Position numbers and translations under genes: made by a program. Below the pieces are notes generated by a model. It was not told where the DNA came from, searched no databases, and saw nothing but the letters and a program-made list of their open reading frames with translations. A stretch of DNA of 64,000 nt. Origin: Paenibacillus sp. 32352. Lineage in GTDB: Bacteria; Bacillota; Bacilli; Paenibacillales; NBRC-103111. Shown here one piece after another: positions 53,841 to 63,078 of this stretch. Within the stretch, counting starts at the first letter, position 1. The number at the start of each line of letters is the position of its first letter. The stretch lies in contig NZ_MZNT01000007.1 of assembly GCF_002042965.1 (NCBI RefSeq), positions 186,001-250,000 on the forward strand. Reading direction: 5' to 3'.

Positions 53841-56603
53841 TTATTTCCATATTATAACAATATCTGTAGGATACCGTCCCGAATTTCGGCCGTATAGCGC
53901 GAGTCCTCCTGCCTCCCCTTCAACACTGCCAGCAGGTACGGAGAACCTTAAGCTGAAGCTCCCTTTATCGAGGATACGGGCAACGAGCCTGCTTGGGATC
54001 CGCACCCGATGAAGATAACCGTAAGATCCGGCTTCTTCGAGCTTGCGGTCATTCGACTGATAGTGCCACGATAAGACTCCCCGGCTGTCCGCAGGATCAT
54101 CCTCCAAATAGCAGGTACGAATCAACTCCCCATCAATGGAAACCTCGATGGAGGAGGGCGACTTATGCTCATCGGTCATAAAGTAGGAGTTGATATTCAT
54201 ACCCGGATCCATCTTCGCGCCATGCATATAAGAAATATCCTGCGGTTTCGCATGGACCAATTCTTTATCCTTACCGAGAACCGCTTTGGCTCCGGCCTCA
54301 AAAACCACCTCAAGATCCGTTACGGCAGAAGGGTTGACGCTCTCGGGCAGTACAATCTTATATTCAAAAAAGCCCGCTCCGCCGCCATTCACTTTATGCC
54401 CAGACAACGCCTTCCACTCGTAATCCCACTGAGCAGCTGAATAGGAAGCCGGACGAATGCTCATCCACTTCCCTTCGATGGCATACACCCCTTGCGCTTC
54501 TCCGCTCTGTACATCAAAGGTAACAAAATTACGCGTGATGGCGTTCCCATCCTTGGTTTGAAGTGTGACAGCAAGAACGGCTACCGCATCGGCCTCAGGC
54601 ATAGCCAGCTGCAGCCTCGTTAACTGCCTTACCCCGTAACCGTTCCATTCAACCACCTCTTCCCCTGCACCGGCTATCACTTTCTCTTCAAAATTATGAA
54701 AGATCAGCTCCCATTTCAAATGCAGAGACTCTCCATGGTATCGTCGTGAGTAACTGGAAGCGAGAAGCGGCACTTCCACTGCTTCTCCTAGTCTTACCGT
54801 ACGGCTTGGGGGAGCATCAATGACGATAAAATCAGGCGAATGCAAATCGCGCAAGCTCATCCCTGGGCAGAACGATTCATAGCCAAAGTCCTTTTCTTGG
54901 CGATCCATTCGGTAATAGCCGTTAAATTCGTTGATAACGTCATGAAACTCTGTAAAAATAAATCCGCATAATTTATCATGGCGTCGAAACTCGTTAATCA
55001 TATAACGGTAATGCCAGGCTAGATCACTGTCGCCCGCACTGCCTTCTATTCCCCATACAGCCCCGCATTCGCTATTCATCAGCGGGGCGTCGCTCTGCAC
55101 ATTTCCACCGATATAATTGAACGAAGACCCCGGAAAGGTCTTATCGACGACATCCTGAACATGATTGCGGACAGTTTCATAACCGTTAAGATAGAAATGC
55201 CAGGTGTTCAGATCTGTCTCTACATGATCATAATTGCATGGAGAATTATCTTCGACAAGTCTCGTCGGATCCTCCGTCTTTGCCCATTGATATACGGAAC
55301 GGACCCATTCCTGAGTTTCCGGAAGATACTTCCTTTCCCCTGTCTCCTGTTTTGTAAACAGCCCCCAGGTTTCGTTGAATACTACCCAGGATATAATCGA
55401 CGGATGGTTGAAATCACGTTCGATAATCTCGCGTGCCTCCCTCTCGTACGCCGCTCTCGCCCTTTCATCCGGTTCCCCCCAGAAGCAGGGCATATCCTCC
55501 ATAACCAGCACGCCCAGTTTATCGGCCCAGTACAGCTTCAGCGGCTCCTCCGGTTTGATATGAATGCGCACAAAATTCAGGCCCAGCCGCTTCAATCTCC
55601 ATATTTCATCACGAATGTAATCTTCACTTGGGAAGGTGAAGAATCCGTCCGGGATGAAGGATTGATCCAACGTTCCATTCAGGAACACAGGCTCGCCATT
55701 CAATGTGATCCAGCGATATTCCCTCCCGTTGAACTTGGCTGCTCCTATCTCACGAATGCCGAAATAAGTGGAAATACGATCCTCTCCGATATCCGGCAGG
55801 TCATGCTCGAGGGTCAGCTCTCCTTCATACAAATAGGGGGAATCCGGACTCCACAGCTTTGGTGCGTCAACCTGGAACGAAGTGCGGAACGTGTTACTGC
55901 CATCCGTAAGCTCCAACCGCAGAACATGATTCACCGCTCCATTGCCAAAGTCAAATCGCAGCTTCGCGTGACCTGCCAGGCGGGCTTGAACGGTCCCGTC
56001 TACTTCAACAGTCCCGTCTATACGCGTCGAGAAGCGAGCCGCAGCAATATAATTATGCGGACGGGATTCCAGCCAGACCGTCTGCCATATTCCCCGAAGC
56101 TCGCCATAGCCTTGCTTGCCCCGAGTCTGGTAAGCCTCGTCTTCGTCTTGAACCCGAAGTATTATCCGATTATCCCCATCAGGCTTCCAGGCATCGGTAA
56201 TGTCGAATTCAAAGCCGCCGTAGCCCCCCTTATGGGCTCCAATCTCAATCTGATTGACCCATAGCTGACAATGGTAATCAACGGCTCCGAAGCGGAGAAA
56301 CACGCGCCCTTCCTTTTGCCGAGGCTTCCATCGGACCGTTGTGCCATACCAAGCGATGCCCTTCACATCTTCTCCGATGCCTGAGAGAGGACTCACCCAG
56401 GAGAAGGGGACTTGAATCTTCCTTGTGAATACAGGGCCATCAGCCAAATACCACGCTTCCGTCAAGCCCTGATCCTCGGTATCGAACATAAAATCCCAGC
56501 TGCCGTTCAAATTAAGCCAATCGTCACGCTGCCAGTCCGGTCTCGGATATTCTGGTCTCGCGATTGGATTTCGTACATTTTGTTCGGTTTCTAGAAAGGT
56601 CAC
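53841..56603 (-). CDS. Glycoside hydrolase family 2 enzyme
   Basis: A 920-residue intracellular enzyme. Domains: jelly-roll sugar-binding domain (about 10-190; YPRPDWQRDDWLNLNGSWDF), Ig-like domain (about 190-310), TIM barrel (about 310-620) and C-terminal beta domains. The acid/base Glu is in WVVFNETWGLF at about residue 410 and the nucleophile Glu in GFIFTEFHDVINEF at about 551. GH2 members are retaining beta-galactosidases, glucuronidases or mannosidases; the specificity is open. The start is GTG 56603 with only a weak ribosome site. It is the last gene of an operon with importer genes and a LacI regulator. Confidence 0.88.
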   Translation of the reverse strand: MTFLETEQNVRNPIARPEYPRPDWQRDDWLNLNGSWDFMFDTEDQGLTEAWYLADGPVFTRKIQVPFSWVSPLSGIGEDVKGIAWYGTTVRWKPRQKEGRVFLRFGAVDYHCQLWVNQIEIGAHKGGYGGFEFDITDAWKPDGDNRIILRVQDEDEAYQTRGKQGYGELRGIWQTVWLESRPHNYIAAARFSTRIDGTVEVDGTVQARLAGHAKLRFDFGNGAVNHVLRLELTDGSNTFRTSFQVDAPKLWSPDSPYLYEGELTLEHDLPDIGEDRISTYFGIREIGAAKFNGREYRWITLNGEPVFLNGTLDQSFIPDGFFTFPSEDYIRDEIWRLKRLGLNFVRIHIKPEEPLKLYWADKLGVLVMEDMPCFWGEPDERARAAYEREAREIIERDFNHPSIISWVVFNETWGLFTKQETGERKYLPETQEWVRSVYQWAKTEDPTRLVEDNSPCNYDHVETDLNTWHFYLNGYETVRNHVQDVVDKTFPGSSFNYIGGNVQSDAPLMNSECGAVWGIEGSAGDSDLAWHYRYMINEFRRHDKLCGFIFTEFHDVINEFNGYYRMDRQEKDFGYESFCPGMSLRDLHSPDFIVIDAPPSRTVRLGEAVEVPLLASSYSRRYHGESLHLKWELIFHNFEEKVIAGAGEEVVEWNGYGVRQLTRLQLAMPEADAVAVLAVTLQTKDGNAITRNFVTFDVQSGEAQGVYAIEGKWMSIRPASYSAAQWDYEWKALSGHKVNGGGAGFFEYKIVLPESVNPSAVTDLEVVFEAGAKAVLGKDKELVHAKPQDISYMHGAKMDPGMNINSYFMTDEHKSPSSIEVSIDGELIRTCYLEDDPADSRGVLSWHYQSNDRKLEEAGSYGYLHRVRIPSRLVARILDKGSFSLRFSVPAGSVEGEAGGLALYGRNSGRYPTDIVIIWK

Positions 56604-56662
56604 AGCCTATCCCTGCTTTCTCTTTAAAATGGCGGTTCATCTCCGGCATATTGAAGAAACCA

Positions 56663-57658
56663 TTAACAGCTGCTTCGCACGATCAGCGTCGTTTCGAATA
56701 TTTCCTGATAGCATTCAAGCTCCGCCTCTCCTTTAATTTTTTTCATCATAATCTCAACAGCTCTAAAAGCCATGCGATCCTTGGAGATATGAATCGTCGT
56801 TAAAGGAAATGGGTAATACAGCTGAGATTGAATATTATCATAGCCTACAACCTTCATTTGTTCAGGGACCCGGATTCCTGCTTCTTGAAGGGCGTAGATA
56901 GCTTCCCATGCCACAACATCGCTGAATGCAAAAATACCCGTAAACTCAAACCGGTTTGCCAAGATTTGCTTCAGCAAAGCATACGTGTTGCCATGTGTGA
57001 TTTCGTGTTGAATCACCAGTCCAGAATTATATCCGATTCCGTAAGCCTTCAGCGCCTTTCGGTATCCCTCCTCCCGCTCCCTCGCACAGGACATATGGCC
57101 AGGCCCATTTAACAATAAGATCCGCCTCGCCCCTGCTTGAATCAAATGCTCTGTTGCAAGATAGCCGCCATTGATATCATCGGTAATCAGGAAGTCCGTG
57201 TCCTCGTGATCAAAATGTCTGCCGACCAGCACATAAGGAATTTTTGCGTGCCTCAGCAGTTCGATGCTTCTAGCAGACTCTTGAACCGGGAACAGGATGA
57301 TTCCGTCGACGCCTTTATTCATAGCGATGCCGATGGCTTGCTCCTCCAGCTCCTGCTCCTCTCCACTATTGAGCACGAAGACAGCGTAATTGTTTTTTCT
57401 GGCGGCTATCTCGATAAATCTAGTCATGATGGCAAAGAATGGATTGGCGACATCACTGAGAATGACGGCAATCGTCCTTGTCAATCCGGACCTCAGTCCG
57501 CTGGCAAGCCCATTCGGGATATACCCGAGCTCCCTTGCTGTCGCAAGAATAATTTGCCTGGTTTCTTTGGCAATATCCTCTTTGTTCTGTAACGCTCGGG
57601 AAACCGTGTTAATGCTGAAGCCTGTTCTCAAGGCAATGTCCTTCAGTCGAATTTTCAT
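56663..57658 (-). CDS. LacI-family transcriptional regulator of the GH2/importer operon
   Basis: A 331-residue protein with a standard HTH and hinge (MKIRLKDIALRTGFSINTVS, then LGYIPNGLASGLRSGLTRTI) and sugar-binding core (ILFPVQESARSIELLRHAKI, VVGYDNIQSQLYYPFPLTTI). It begins 9 bases after the permease stop and precedes the GH2 gene by 59 bases, so it is made from the operon it probably controls. The palindrome CATGAACGTTCATG at 61009-61022 is a candidate operator. Confidence 0.9.
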   Translation of the reverse strand: MKIRLKDIALRTGFSINTVSRALQNKEDIAKETRQIILATARELGYIPNGLASGLRSGLTRTIAVILSDVANPFFAIMTRFIEIAARKNNYAVFVLNSGEEQELEEQAIGIAMNKGVDGIILFPVQESARSIELLRHAKIPYVLVGRHFDHEDTDFLITDDINGGYLATEHLIQAGARRILLLNGPGHMSCAREREEGYRKALKAYGIGYNSGLVIQHEITHGNTYALLKQILANRFEFTGIFAFSDVVAWEAIYALQEAGIRVPEQMKVVGYDNIQSQLYYPFPLTTIHISKDRMAFRAVEIMMKKIKGEAELECYQEIFETTLIVRSSC

Positions 57659-57667
57659 AGCGCAATC

Positions 57668-58510
57668 TCAGCCTTTGATTCCCGAAAGTGTGATACCTTT
57701 GACAATATATTTTTGAAAAATAATAAACACGATAATGATGGGAATAGAAGCATAGGCGTTAATCGTCATTGGCAGCGTCTCATCCTGCGTATAAGAGCTG
57801 TTGAAGAACGGAATACCGACGGGGAGCGTCATCAGCTCTTCCGAGGTTATGGAGAGGAACGGCCATAAGAAATCATTCCACGAACCGAGGAAGGAGAAAA
57901 TCATCAATGACGCCAGCACGGGCTTCGACAAAGGGAGAAACATGTTCCACCAGATCCGAAACATGCTGCATCCGTCAATTTTGGCCGCATCTACCAGCTC
58001 ATCAGGAATTCCGTCAAAAAACTGCTTCATCACAAGCACCCCTAAAGGACCTGCCAAGGATGGCAGAATGAGTGCAAAATACGTATCCAAGAGGTTCAGG
58101 CCATTGGTTACGATATACAAGGAGATGATCGTCGCTTCACCGGGAATCATCATGCCGCCAAGAATAATCCAAAAAGCAACCTTCCTGTAGCTGAAGTCGA
58201 TCCGGGAAAGTGCGAATGCGGCCAGTGAGCCGAGTGTTAAGCTTGCGACCGGTATGATGCAGGATACGATCATACTGTTCAGCGTCCATTTCAGTACAGG
58301 CGCATTTTCAAAAATGTAAACGTAGTTTTCAATGGAGAACGGCGGCGAAAATCTTTGGCTTATATCGGCAACCAGGCTGCCTTGCGGCTTAAAGGATGTC
58401 ACGATCATCCAAATCACCGGAAATGCGATAGCGATAGCCAAGGCATAGCCGACTGCATACAACGCCACTTTACCAACGGTTAATCTTCGGCTTCCCGCAT
58501 ACTCGTTCAT
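57668..58510 (-). CDS. Carbohydrate ABC transporter permease (MalG-type)
   Basis: A 280-residue membrane protein with six helices. The EAA loop is DELVDAAKIDGCSMFRIWWN and the C-terminus KYIVKGITLSGIKG is typical. GAGGAG lies 8 bases before ATG 58510. It pairs with the permease at 58523-59452. Confidence 0.92.
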   Translation of the reverse strand: MNEYAGSRRLTVGKVALYAVGYALAIAIAFPVIWMIVTSFKPQGSLVADISQRFSPPFSIENYVYIFENAPVLKWTLNSMIVSCIIPVASLTLGSLAAFALSRIDFSYRKVAFWIILGGMMIPGEATIISLYIVTNGLNLLDTYFALILPSLAGPLGVLVMKQFFDGIPDELVDAAKIDGCSMFRIWWNMFLPLSKPVLASLMIFSFLGSWNDFLWPFLSITSEELMTLPVGIPFFNSSYTQDETLPMTINAYASIPIIIVFIIFQKYIVKGITLSGIKG

Positions 58511-58522
58511 TTGGTTTTCTCC

Positions 58523-59452
58523 TCAACCTTTTTTTCCGCTGAAAAATTTGAATTGCAAAAACGAAAGCGTTATTAAAATCAGGAAGAAAATAAACGACAT
58601 TGCTGTTGCCCGCCCCAGATCATTGGCTGAAAAACCTGTCTCGTAAATATATTGGATAATCGTTCGGGTCTGGTTGCCGGGTCCGCCACGGGTTACGAGC
58701 CATACCTGGCCGAATATTTTGAATGAGGCAATAACCTGCAATACGGTTATAAGAATGAAAATTCCTTTCATTGCAGGCAATGTAATAAATCTGAGCTTCT
58801 GCCAAGCGCCTGCCCCGTCGATCGTAGCTGCTTCGTAATGCTCTGCCGGAATGTCCTGTAAGCCGGCCAAGTAAATCATCATGTTAAACCCTTCGGTCCA
58901 CCATAATGTGATCATGACGATGGAAATCCAGGCTAGACCCGGCTCACTCAGCCAGAAGAGCTCCTTTTCTACCCCGATGGTATGCAGAATATTGTTCAGC
59001 AGCCCGTTATACGGCTTTAGCACGAAGATCCACACACTGCTCACTACGGAAACCGACAGGATGTTAGGAGTAAAAAAGACCGTTCTGAGCAGTGTTCTTC
59101 CTTTCATTTTCTGGTCGATGATCAAAGCGAGGAGGAAGGGAACAAGAACCAGCACCGGCGTGGAAATGAGAACAAATAATGTGGTATGCCAAAGTGACAG
59201 CCAAAAGTCAACATCCTTAACAGCGTAGATATAATTTTCCAAACCTACAAAGCTTACCTTACCTACCAGCGTCCATTTATGAAAGCTGACCCATAATCCA
59301 TAGAATATGGGCACCAGGGAAAACGTGATAAAAAAAACGAAATACGGTGCTATGAAGGCTGAACCCAGCCATTCGTTATATTTGTTGAGCTTGCGTCTGG
59401 TTCTTGCTTTTCTGGTGGACTTGGGATCGGCTGTTGTCATTGCCCCATTCAT
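58523..59452 (-). CDS. Carbohydrate ABC transporter permease (MalF-type)
   Basis: A 309-residue membrane protein. The start is ATG 59452 because GGAGG is 7 bases upstream and itself overlaps an earlier ATG at 59467. Six helices follow a basic cytosolic N-terminus (RKARTRRKLNKYNEWLG). The EAA loop is EHYEAATIDGAGAWQKLRFI. No ATPase is encoded in the operon, so a shared MsmX-like ATPase is expected. The sugar is unknown. Confidence 0.92.
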   Translation of the reverse strand: MNGAMTTADPKSTRKARTRRKLNKYNEWLGSAFIAPYFVFFITFSLVPIFYGLWVSFHKWTLVGKVSFVGLENYIYAVKDVDFWLSLWHTTLFVLISTPVLVLVPFLLALIIDQKMKGRTLLRTVFFTPNILSVSVVSSVWIFVLKPYNGLLNNILHTIGVEKELFWLSEPGLAWISIVMITLWWTEGFNMMIYLAGLQDIPAEHYEAATIDGAGAWQKLRFITLPAMKGIFILITVLQVIASFKIFGQVWLVTRGGPGNQTRTIIQYIYETGFSANDLGRATAMSFIFFLILITLSFLQFKFFSGKKG

Positions 59453-59482
59453 CTTACTCCCTCCCATAGCAGATTGGGGTCA

Positions 59483-59500
59483 GGGGTTACGGGTAACCCC
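59483..59500 (-). other. Intercistronic hairpin between binding protein and permease
   Basis: GGGGTTAC (59483-59490) and GTAACCCC (59493-59500) form a perfect 8-bp stem with a 2-base loop and no U-tract, just after the binding-protein stop. It has the same place and type as the hairpin at 19981-20001 in the other importer operon. Confidence 0.5.
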
Positions 59501-59519
59501 GCAGTGATGTGTACACCCT

Positions 59520-60839
59520 TTAAGGCTGGGACAAAATTTTCTCAACGCTTTGCACAGCTTTCTCCAGTCCTTTATCCACCGGTTCTTTTCCAGCCCATAT
59601 CGCATCCAGCGCTTGAACCAGCTGGTCTTTTGCCGGCCACATTTTTGGAGAATTAGGTAAATAGACGCCGTCGGAGGCTGCTTTGAGATAATCGGAACGA
59701 AGCGGCATACTCTTGAATTCTTGTGATTGTACAGCCGCGTTTGATGCCGGAATATGCCCGGCCTTAGCCCACATGGCACCGTGATCCGCAATCCACTTGG
59801 CGAAGCTCATCGCCGCTTCGATCTTTTTGGGGTCTTTATTTTTCTTCTGAACAGGAATGACCAAGGTGTGGGAATCTATCCATGTAGCCGATTTATTGAA
59901 AAATTGAGGTAATGGAATGGCTCCAAATTCAAGCCCTTGTGTAGCTTCTAACGTACTCGTGAACCAGACACCGGAAGGCATCAGCGCCGCTTTCCCTGCC
60001 TGGAACGCTTTGCCGATATCTTGGAAGTTCTTCGGCACAAGACCGCTGTTGAAGAAATTCAGCGTGTACTCAGCCGCCTTCTTGCCCTGCTCGTTGTTGA
60101 ATACCGCTTTTTTCCCCGACGCATCCAATAATCCGGGCCCATTCAGCTGATTGTAGAACGCCCACCACATCCGGTACGGATCCTCTCCGCTGGATGACAG
60201 CAGCATAGGATAAACGCCCTGAGGTGCATTTTGCTTCACTTTGCTGAGGAGGCCCGTGAATCCGTCTGCGCCTGGCTCCATTTTGGGTTTTCCATCATCA
60301 CTCAGCAGGTTCATATCCTTCAATATTTTTTTGTTGTAATACAATATGAAAGGATGTGCGTCCAAAGGAAGTGCATAGTGTTTGCCATCAAACACGGTCG
60401 CATTCAAAATATTCTGGTTATATCCGCTCCAATCCACTGAGCCTGCTTTGGCATAATCGTCCATGGGCTCAATGATTCCTAGCGTAACAAGCTCCGATAA
60501 TTTGGAAGTATGCGAAATGCCGATATCCGGTGCAACCCCGCCTGCAACAGCGGTCTGCAGCTTTGTATAGTATTGTCCCCAATCCTGGGTTAACGCCTTT
60601 ACTTCGATTTTATCCTTGTTCTCCTCGTTAAATTTCTTAACCATTTCGTTCATGTTCTCACCGTCACCGCCGGCAAACAAGTTCCAGTAGGTGAGTGTTA
60701 CCTTCCCGTTTTTAGCGGAAGGGCCATCTGTAGAACCGCTGTCATTGCTATTCTTGGTGCTATCGGAACATGCGTTTAGTAAAAGCGATGAAAGAAGGAT
60801 AATGCTCATAGGCAACGTTACCATTTTGAAACGATTCAT
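59520..60839 (-). CDS. Extracellular sugar-binding lipoprotein
   Basis: A 439-residue family-1 binding protein. ATG 60839 follows AGGAGG by 7 bases; an earlier in-frame codon at 60890 has no such site. The lipobox is LLNAC near residue 25. Typical pieces are VTLTYWNLFAGGDGENMNEM, GVAPDIGISHTSKLSELVTL, YALPLDAHPFILYYNKKILK and FQAGKAALMPSGVWFTSTLE. It heads the importer-LacI-GH2 operon and has a CcpA-type site about 80 bases upstream. Confidence 0.92.
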   Translation of the reverse strand: MNRFKMVTLPMSIILLSSLLLNACSDSTKNSNDSGSTDGPSAKNGKVTLTYWNLFAGGDGENMNEMVKKFNEENKDKIEVKALTQDWGQYYTKLQTAVAGGVAPDIGISHTSKLSELVTLGIIEPMDDYAKAGSVDWSGYNQNILNATVFDGKHYALPLDAHPFILYYNKKILKDMNLLSDDGKPKMEPGADGFTGLLSKVKQNAPQGVYPMLLSSSGEDPYRMWWAFYNQLNGPGLLDASGKKAVFNNEQGKKAAEYTLNFFNSGLVPKNFQDIGKAFQAGKAALMPSGVWFTSTLEATQGLEFGAIPLPQFFNKSATWIDSHTLVIPVQKKNKDPKKIEAAMSFAKWIADHGAMWAKAGHIPASNAAVQSQEFKSMPLRSDYLKAASDGVYLPNSPKMWPAKDQLVQALDAIWAGKEPVDKGLEKAVQSVEKILSQP

Positions 60840-60915
60840 GTTAACTCCTCCTATTCGATTCGTTATCCATTCAAGCTTACATTCATGCATGTAACACCAT
60901 AAGAAATCAACGTAA

Positions 60916-60929
60916 TGTATGCGCTTTCA
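60916..60929 (-). promoter_or_regulatory. CcpA-type operator (cre)
   Basis: On the minus strand TGAAAGCGCATACA fits TGNAANCGNWNNCA at all fixed positions. It lies 77 bases before the binding-protein start. Confidence 0.6.
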
Positions 60930-61008
60930 ACGTAACTTTTTTCTATGTTCCTCTTTTTGAAAAAGCCCCTCCTCTCGTTATTGTTCAACCGGACTGTCGA
61001 TTAGGTAC

Positions 61009-61022
61009 CATGAACGTTCATG
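61009..61022. promoter_or_regulatory. Palindrome CATGAACGTTCATG, probable LacI-family operator
   Basis: A perfect 14-bp palindrome centred on AACGTT, the usual core of LacI-family operators; a second TTAACGTT begins at 61023. It lies upstream of the importer operon that encodes a LacI regulator. Confidence 0.5.
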
Positions 61023-61170
61023 TTAACGTTCCCGGTATCGTTAATTCAACATTAACCAAGGACTTCCAAAGTGTCAACAGTATTTTCTCGATATTTCGTT
61101 TGTTACAAAACATCCGTAATAAATGCTTGTACCAAATCAGGTTTTCTATCCGGAACCTGGTTAATTCGAC

Positions 61171-61204
61171 AAAAAAAAGCCCATCGATCCCACCAAAAGT
61201 GGCT
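61171..61204 (-). terminator. Terminator after the ArsR-type gene
   Basis: On the minus strand AGCCA and TGGGCT pair (one bulged G) and are followed by eight T (complement of 61171-61178). It lies 17 bases past the stop at 61221. Confidence 0.6.
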
Positions 61205-61220
61205 CTCCGGGTCTTTACTA

Positions 61221-62138
61221 TCAGGTATAAATGATTCTCATTACGATATCCTGATCATGATCTCCTAACTCTTTGCCAAATAAATTAATGCCCCCCATAT
61301 GCTCTGCATGAGGCATATTGCCTACGCGAAACCGAATGGCTTGATGGTCCCCTAATTGAATATCCCGCAAGTTAATCTCCGATATTTTCACATCGTCAAG
61401 ATAACTGCCCGTTGCGTCCACCTTCCAGGTTTTCAATAATCCATACTGGGTATGTTGGTCGGGAAACCACGCCGGGTTCAGCCTCCCCCTCCGATCCCCA
61501 AAATCTCCCGGACAGGTCCATGTCCCAATTTCAACTCCATTGATCCAAGCAGTTATATCCGAAGGCCAATTATGATCGTATCTCGGCGCCTCAGAGCACA
61601 GCTCCATAGAGAATTGAATGGACTGAACTTTGGCATTCGGTACGGTCAATGTTGGAAAACGGTATTCAACGAAGCCGCGGCGGAACCAAATCATCTGCGC
61701 TGACATCCGGTTGGGATGAAAAAAGATCGAAGGCTCGTCATCGGGCTTGCATACGCCATTCTGATTAATCATTCCGCAAGTAGGGTGAATGTCACAATCC
61801 GTATAAAAGCCTACCGGCATATCGATCTGGTAGCAGTTCGGATTATTGTATCCGACATTCACATTAAGGTTCATATGAATATCATCGAAGGTTCTGGCAC
61901 AAACCTTCATTGTTCCTCTCGATGCCCGCCGAATTTCCGTCACAATAATCCCCGCATCCTCCATCACTTTTACATTGGAAGCAACGGTTGATACTGGCAA
62001 ATTTAATTTGTCCGCAATATCGACAATGTTTTCATTTTGATTGCTTAACAGCTTTAAAATATTGATGCGAATCTCTGAAGACAAAGCGTGTGCAACCTTT
62101 ATCAACCGATCGGGCTCATCTATCGTTAACTCTAGCAT
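61221..62138 (-). CDS. ArsR-type HTH regulator with a C-terminal beta-rich ligand domain
   Basis: A 305-residue soluble protein. Residues about 8-85 are a winged helix of the ArsR type (KVAHALSSEIRINILKLLSN, IADKLNLPVSTVASNVKVME). Residues about 95-305 are beta-rich and contain many aromatic residues and Cys (FYTDCDIHPTCGMINQNGVC; DYDHNWPSDITAWINGVEIG-like segment DHNWPSDITAWINGVEIGTW), which resemble a carbohydrate-binding sandwich. I know similar ArsR-type proteins from Paenibacillus but no tested member. It stands next to a sugar importer, though on its own transcript, so a sugar-sensing repressor is plausible. Confidence 0.75.
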   Translation of the reverse strand: MLELTIDEPDRLIKVAHALSSEIRINILKLLSNQNENIVDIADKLNLPVSTVASNVKVMEDAGIIVTEIRRASRGTMKVCARTFDDIHMNLNVNVGYNNPNCYQIDMPVGFYTDCDIHPTCGMINQNGVCKPDDEPSIFFHPNRMSAQMIWFRRGFVEYRFPTLTVPNAKVQSIQFSMELCSEAPRYDHNWPSDITAWINGVEIGTWTCPGDFGDRRGRLNPAWFPDQHTQYGLLKTWKVDATGSYLDDVKISEINLRDIQLGDHQAIRFRVGNMPHAEHMGGINLFGKELGDHDQDIVMRIIYT

Positions 62139-62245
62139 GCACTTCCCCTACTTTCTTGTTATTTTACAAAAAATAACTGAAGTCTGCCGCTTTTAGTATG
62201 AGTATATCGCATTTAGGGAACGATGCAACGATTGATGGTATGAAT

Positions 62246-62927
62246 TCATTTTGATCCTAGCAAAGGAAGCAGCTCAGTTAGCGAGTTCACAACATAATCC
62301 GGGGTAAAGGATTGCGGAAGCTGCTTATTTTTACGATTGAGCCATGCTGCTTGAATACCTGTGCTCTGGGCTCCCCCTATGTCGCTGGTAAGTGAGTCCC
62401 CTACATGGAGAACCTCTGAGGGTTTTAGATTGTAGGCTTCAAGTGCCTGCAGAAACATGTCTGGTCTTGGTTTGTAGGCTTTTGCATCCTCGCTGGTAAT
62501 AACGTTCTCTATAGGAATTTCATTATATCTAATGGCAGATTGAATGTCTGCCCGATCGATATTGGAGAGGATAACGATGGGAATTCCGACGCTCTTCAGA
62601 AATAGCGGTGAATCCTCGAATAGCTGAGGGGCTTGCCAGTATGGATAGATAAGCTCGCTTAGTTTGTGCGGGTTCTCCGGCGACTTGTAATAAGAAATGG
62701 TATCTTCTAGAGATTGCAGTTCGATGTCGCGTTGCGATTGAAAGAGCTCGCCGTAAGATGCATGCATGCATCCTTTGGGAGAATGATTTCCACCAATAGG
62801 CAGCTATCTCTTGGGCGGTCGCTTGACTCTGTGCAGATGCTGCAATCTTCCTGCTGATATCGCCAATAACCTCATCATCTTCGTATACCAGTGTACCGTA
62901 GAAATCTAGAAACACCGCTTTAAACAT
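62246..62927 (-). pseudogene. HAD-family hydrolase split by a frameshift in an ATGC repeat
   Basis: The N-terminal part (ATG 62927) has HAD motif I (AVFLDFYGTLVYED). Reading then leaves frame at about 62765. The rest of the protein continues in another frame: motif II VILSNIDRAD, motif III Lys in AKAYKPRPDMFLQALEAYNL, and motif IV HVGDSLTSDIGGAQSTGIQA, down to 62246. At the break the DNA is ATGCATGCATGCAT (62758-62771). Removing one 4-base unit joins the frames as SQR-MHASYGEL and restores a protein of about 226 residues, the normal size of YfnB/YjjG-type phosphatases. The gene is either off by slippage, decayed, or affected by a sequencing error. Confidence 0.8.
62758..62771. repeat. ATGC tetranucleotide repeat (3.5 units) inside the HAD gene
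   Basis: ATGCATGCATGCAT lies exactly where the HAD reading frame breaks. A change of one 4-base unit switches the frame. The short tract is prone to slippage but shorter than classic phase-variable tracts. Confidence 0.7.
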
Positions 62928-63040
62928 AGAATGTATCGACCTTCTTTCTTTAATATGTTAATACTTTAATACGTTACCATTGTACCATTCCAATATACAG
63001 TAAATGGTATTATTTGTATATCATTTTTATTAGATTACGC

Positions 63041-63068
63041 AAAAAAGACTGCCGTTCGTCCGGCAGTC
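63041..63068 (-). terminator. Terminator after the zinc-ribbon-like gene
   Basis: On the minus strand GACTGCCG and CGGCAGTC form a perfect 8-bp stem with a 6-base loop and are followed by six T (complement of 63041-63046). It lies 10 bases past the stop at 63079. Confidence 0.9.
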
Positions 63069-63078
63069 AGCGTATGAT

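Larger units (their letters stand above)
60840..61170. other. Regulatory region of the importer-GH2 operon
   Basis: These 330 bases upstream of the binding-protein gene contain a catabolite element (60916-60929) and a LacI-type palindrome (61009-61022). No gene is seen; short frames on the plus strand have no ribosome site or protein-like sequence. The -35/-10 pair could not be set with confidence. Confidence 0.5.
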
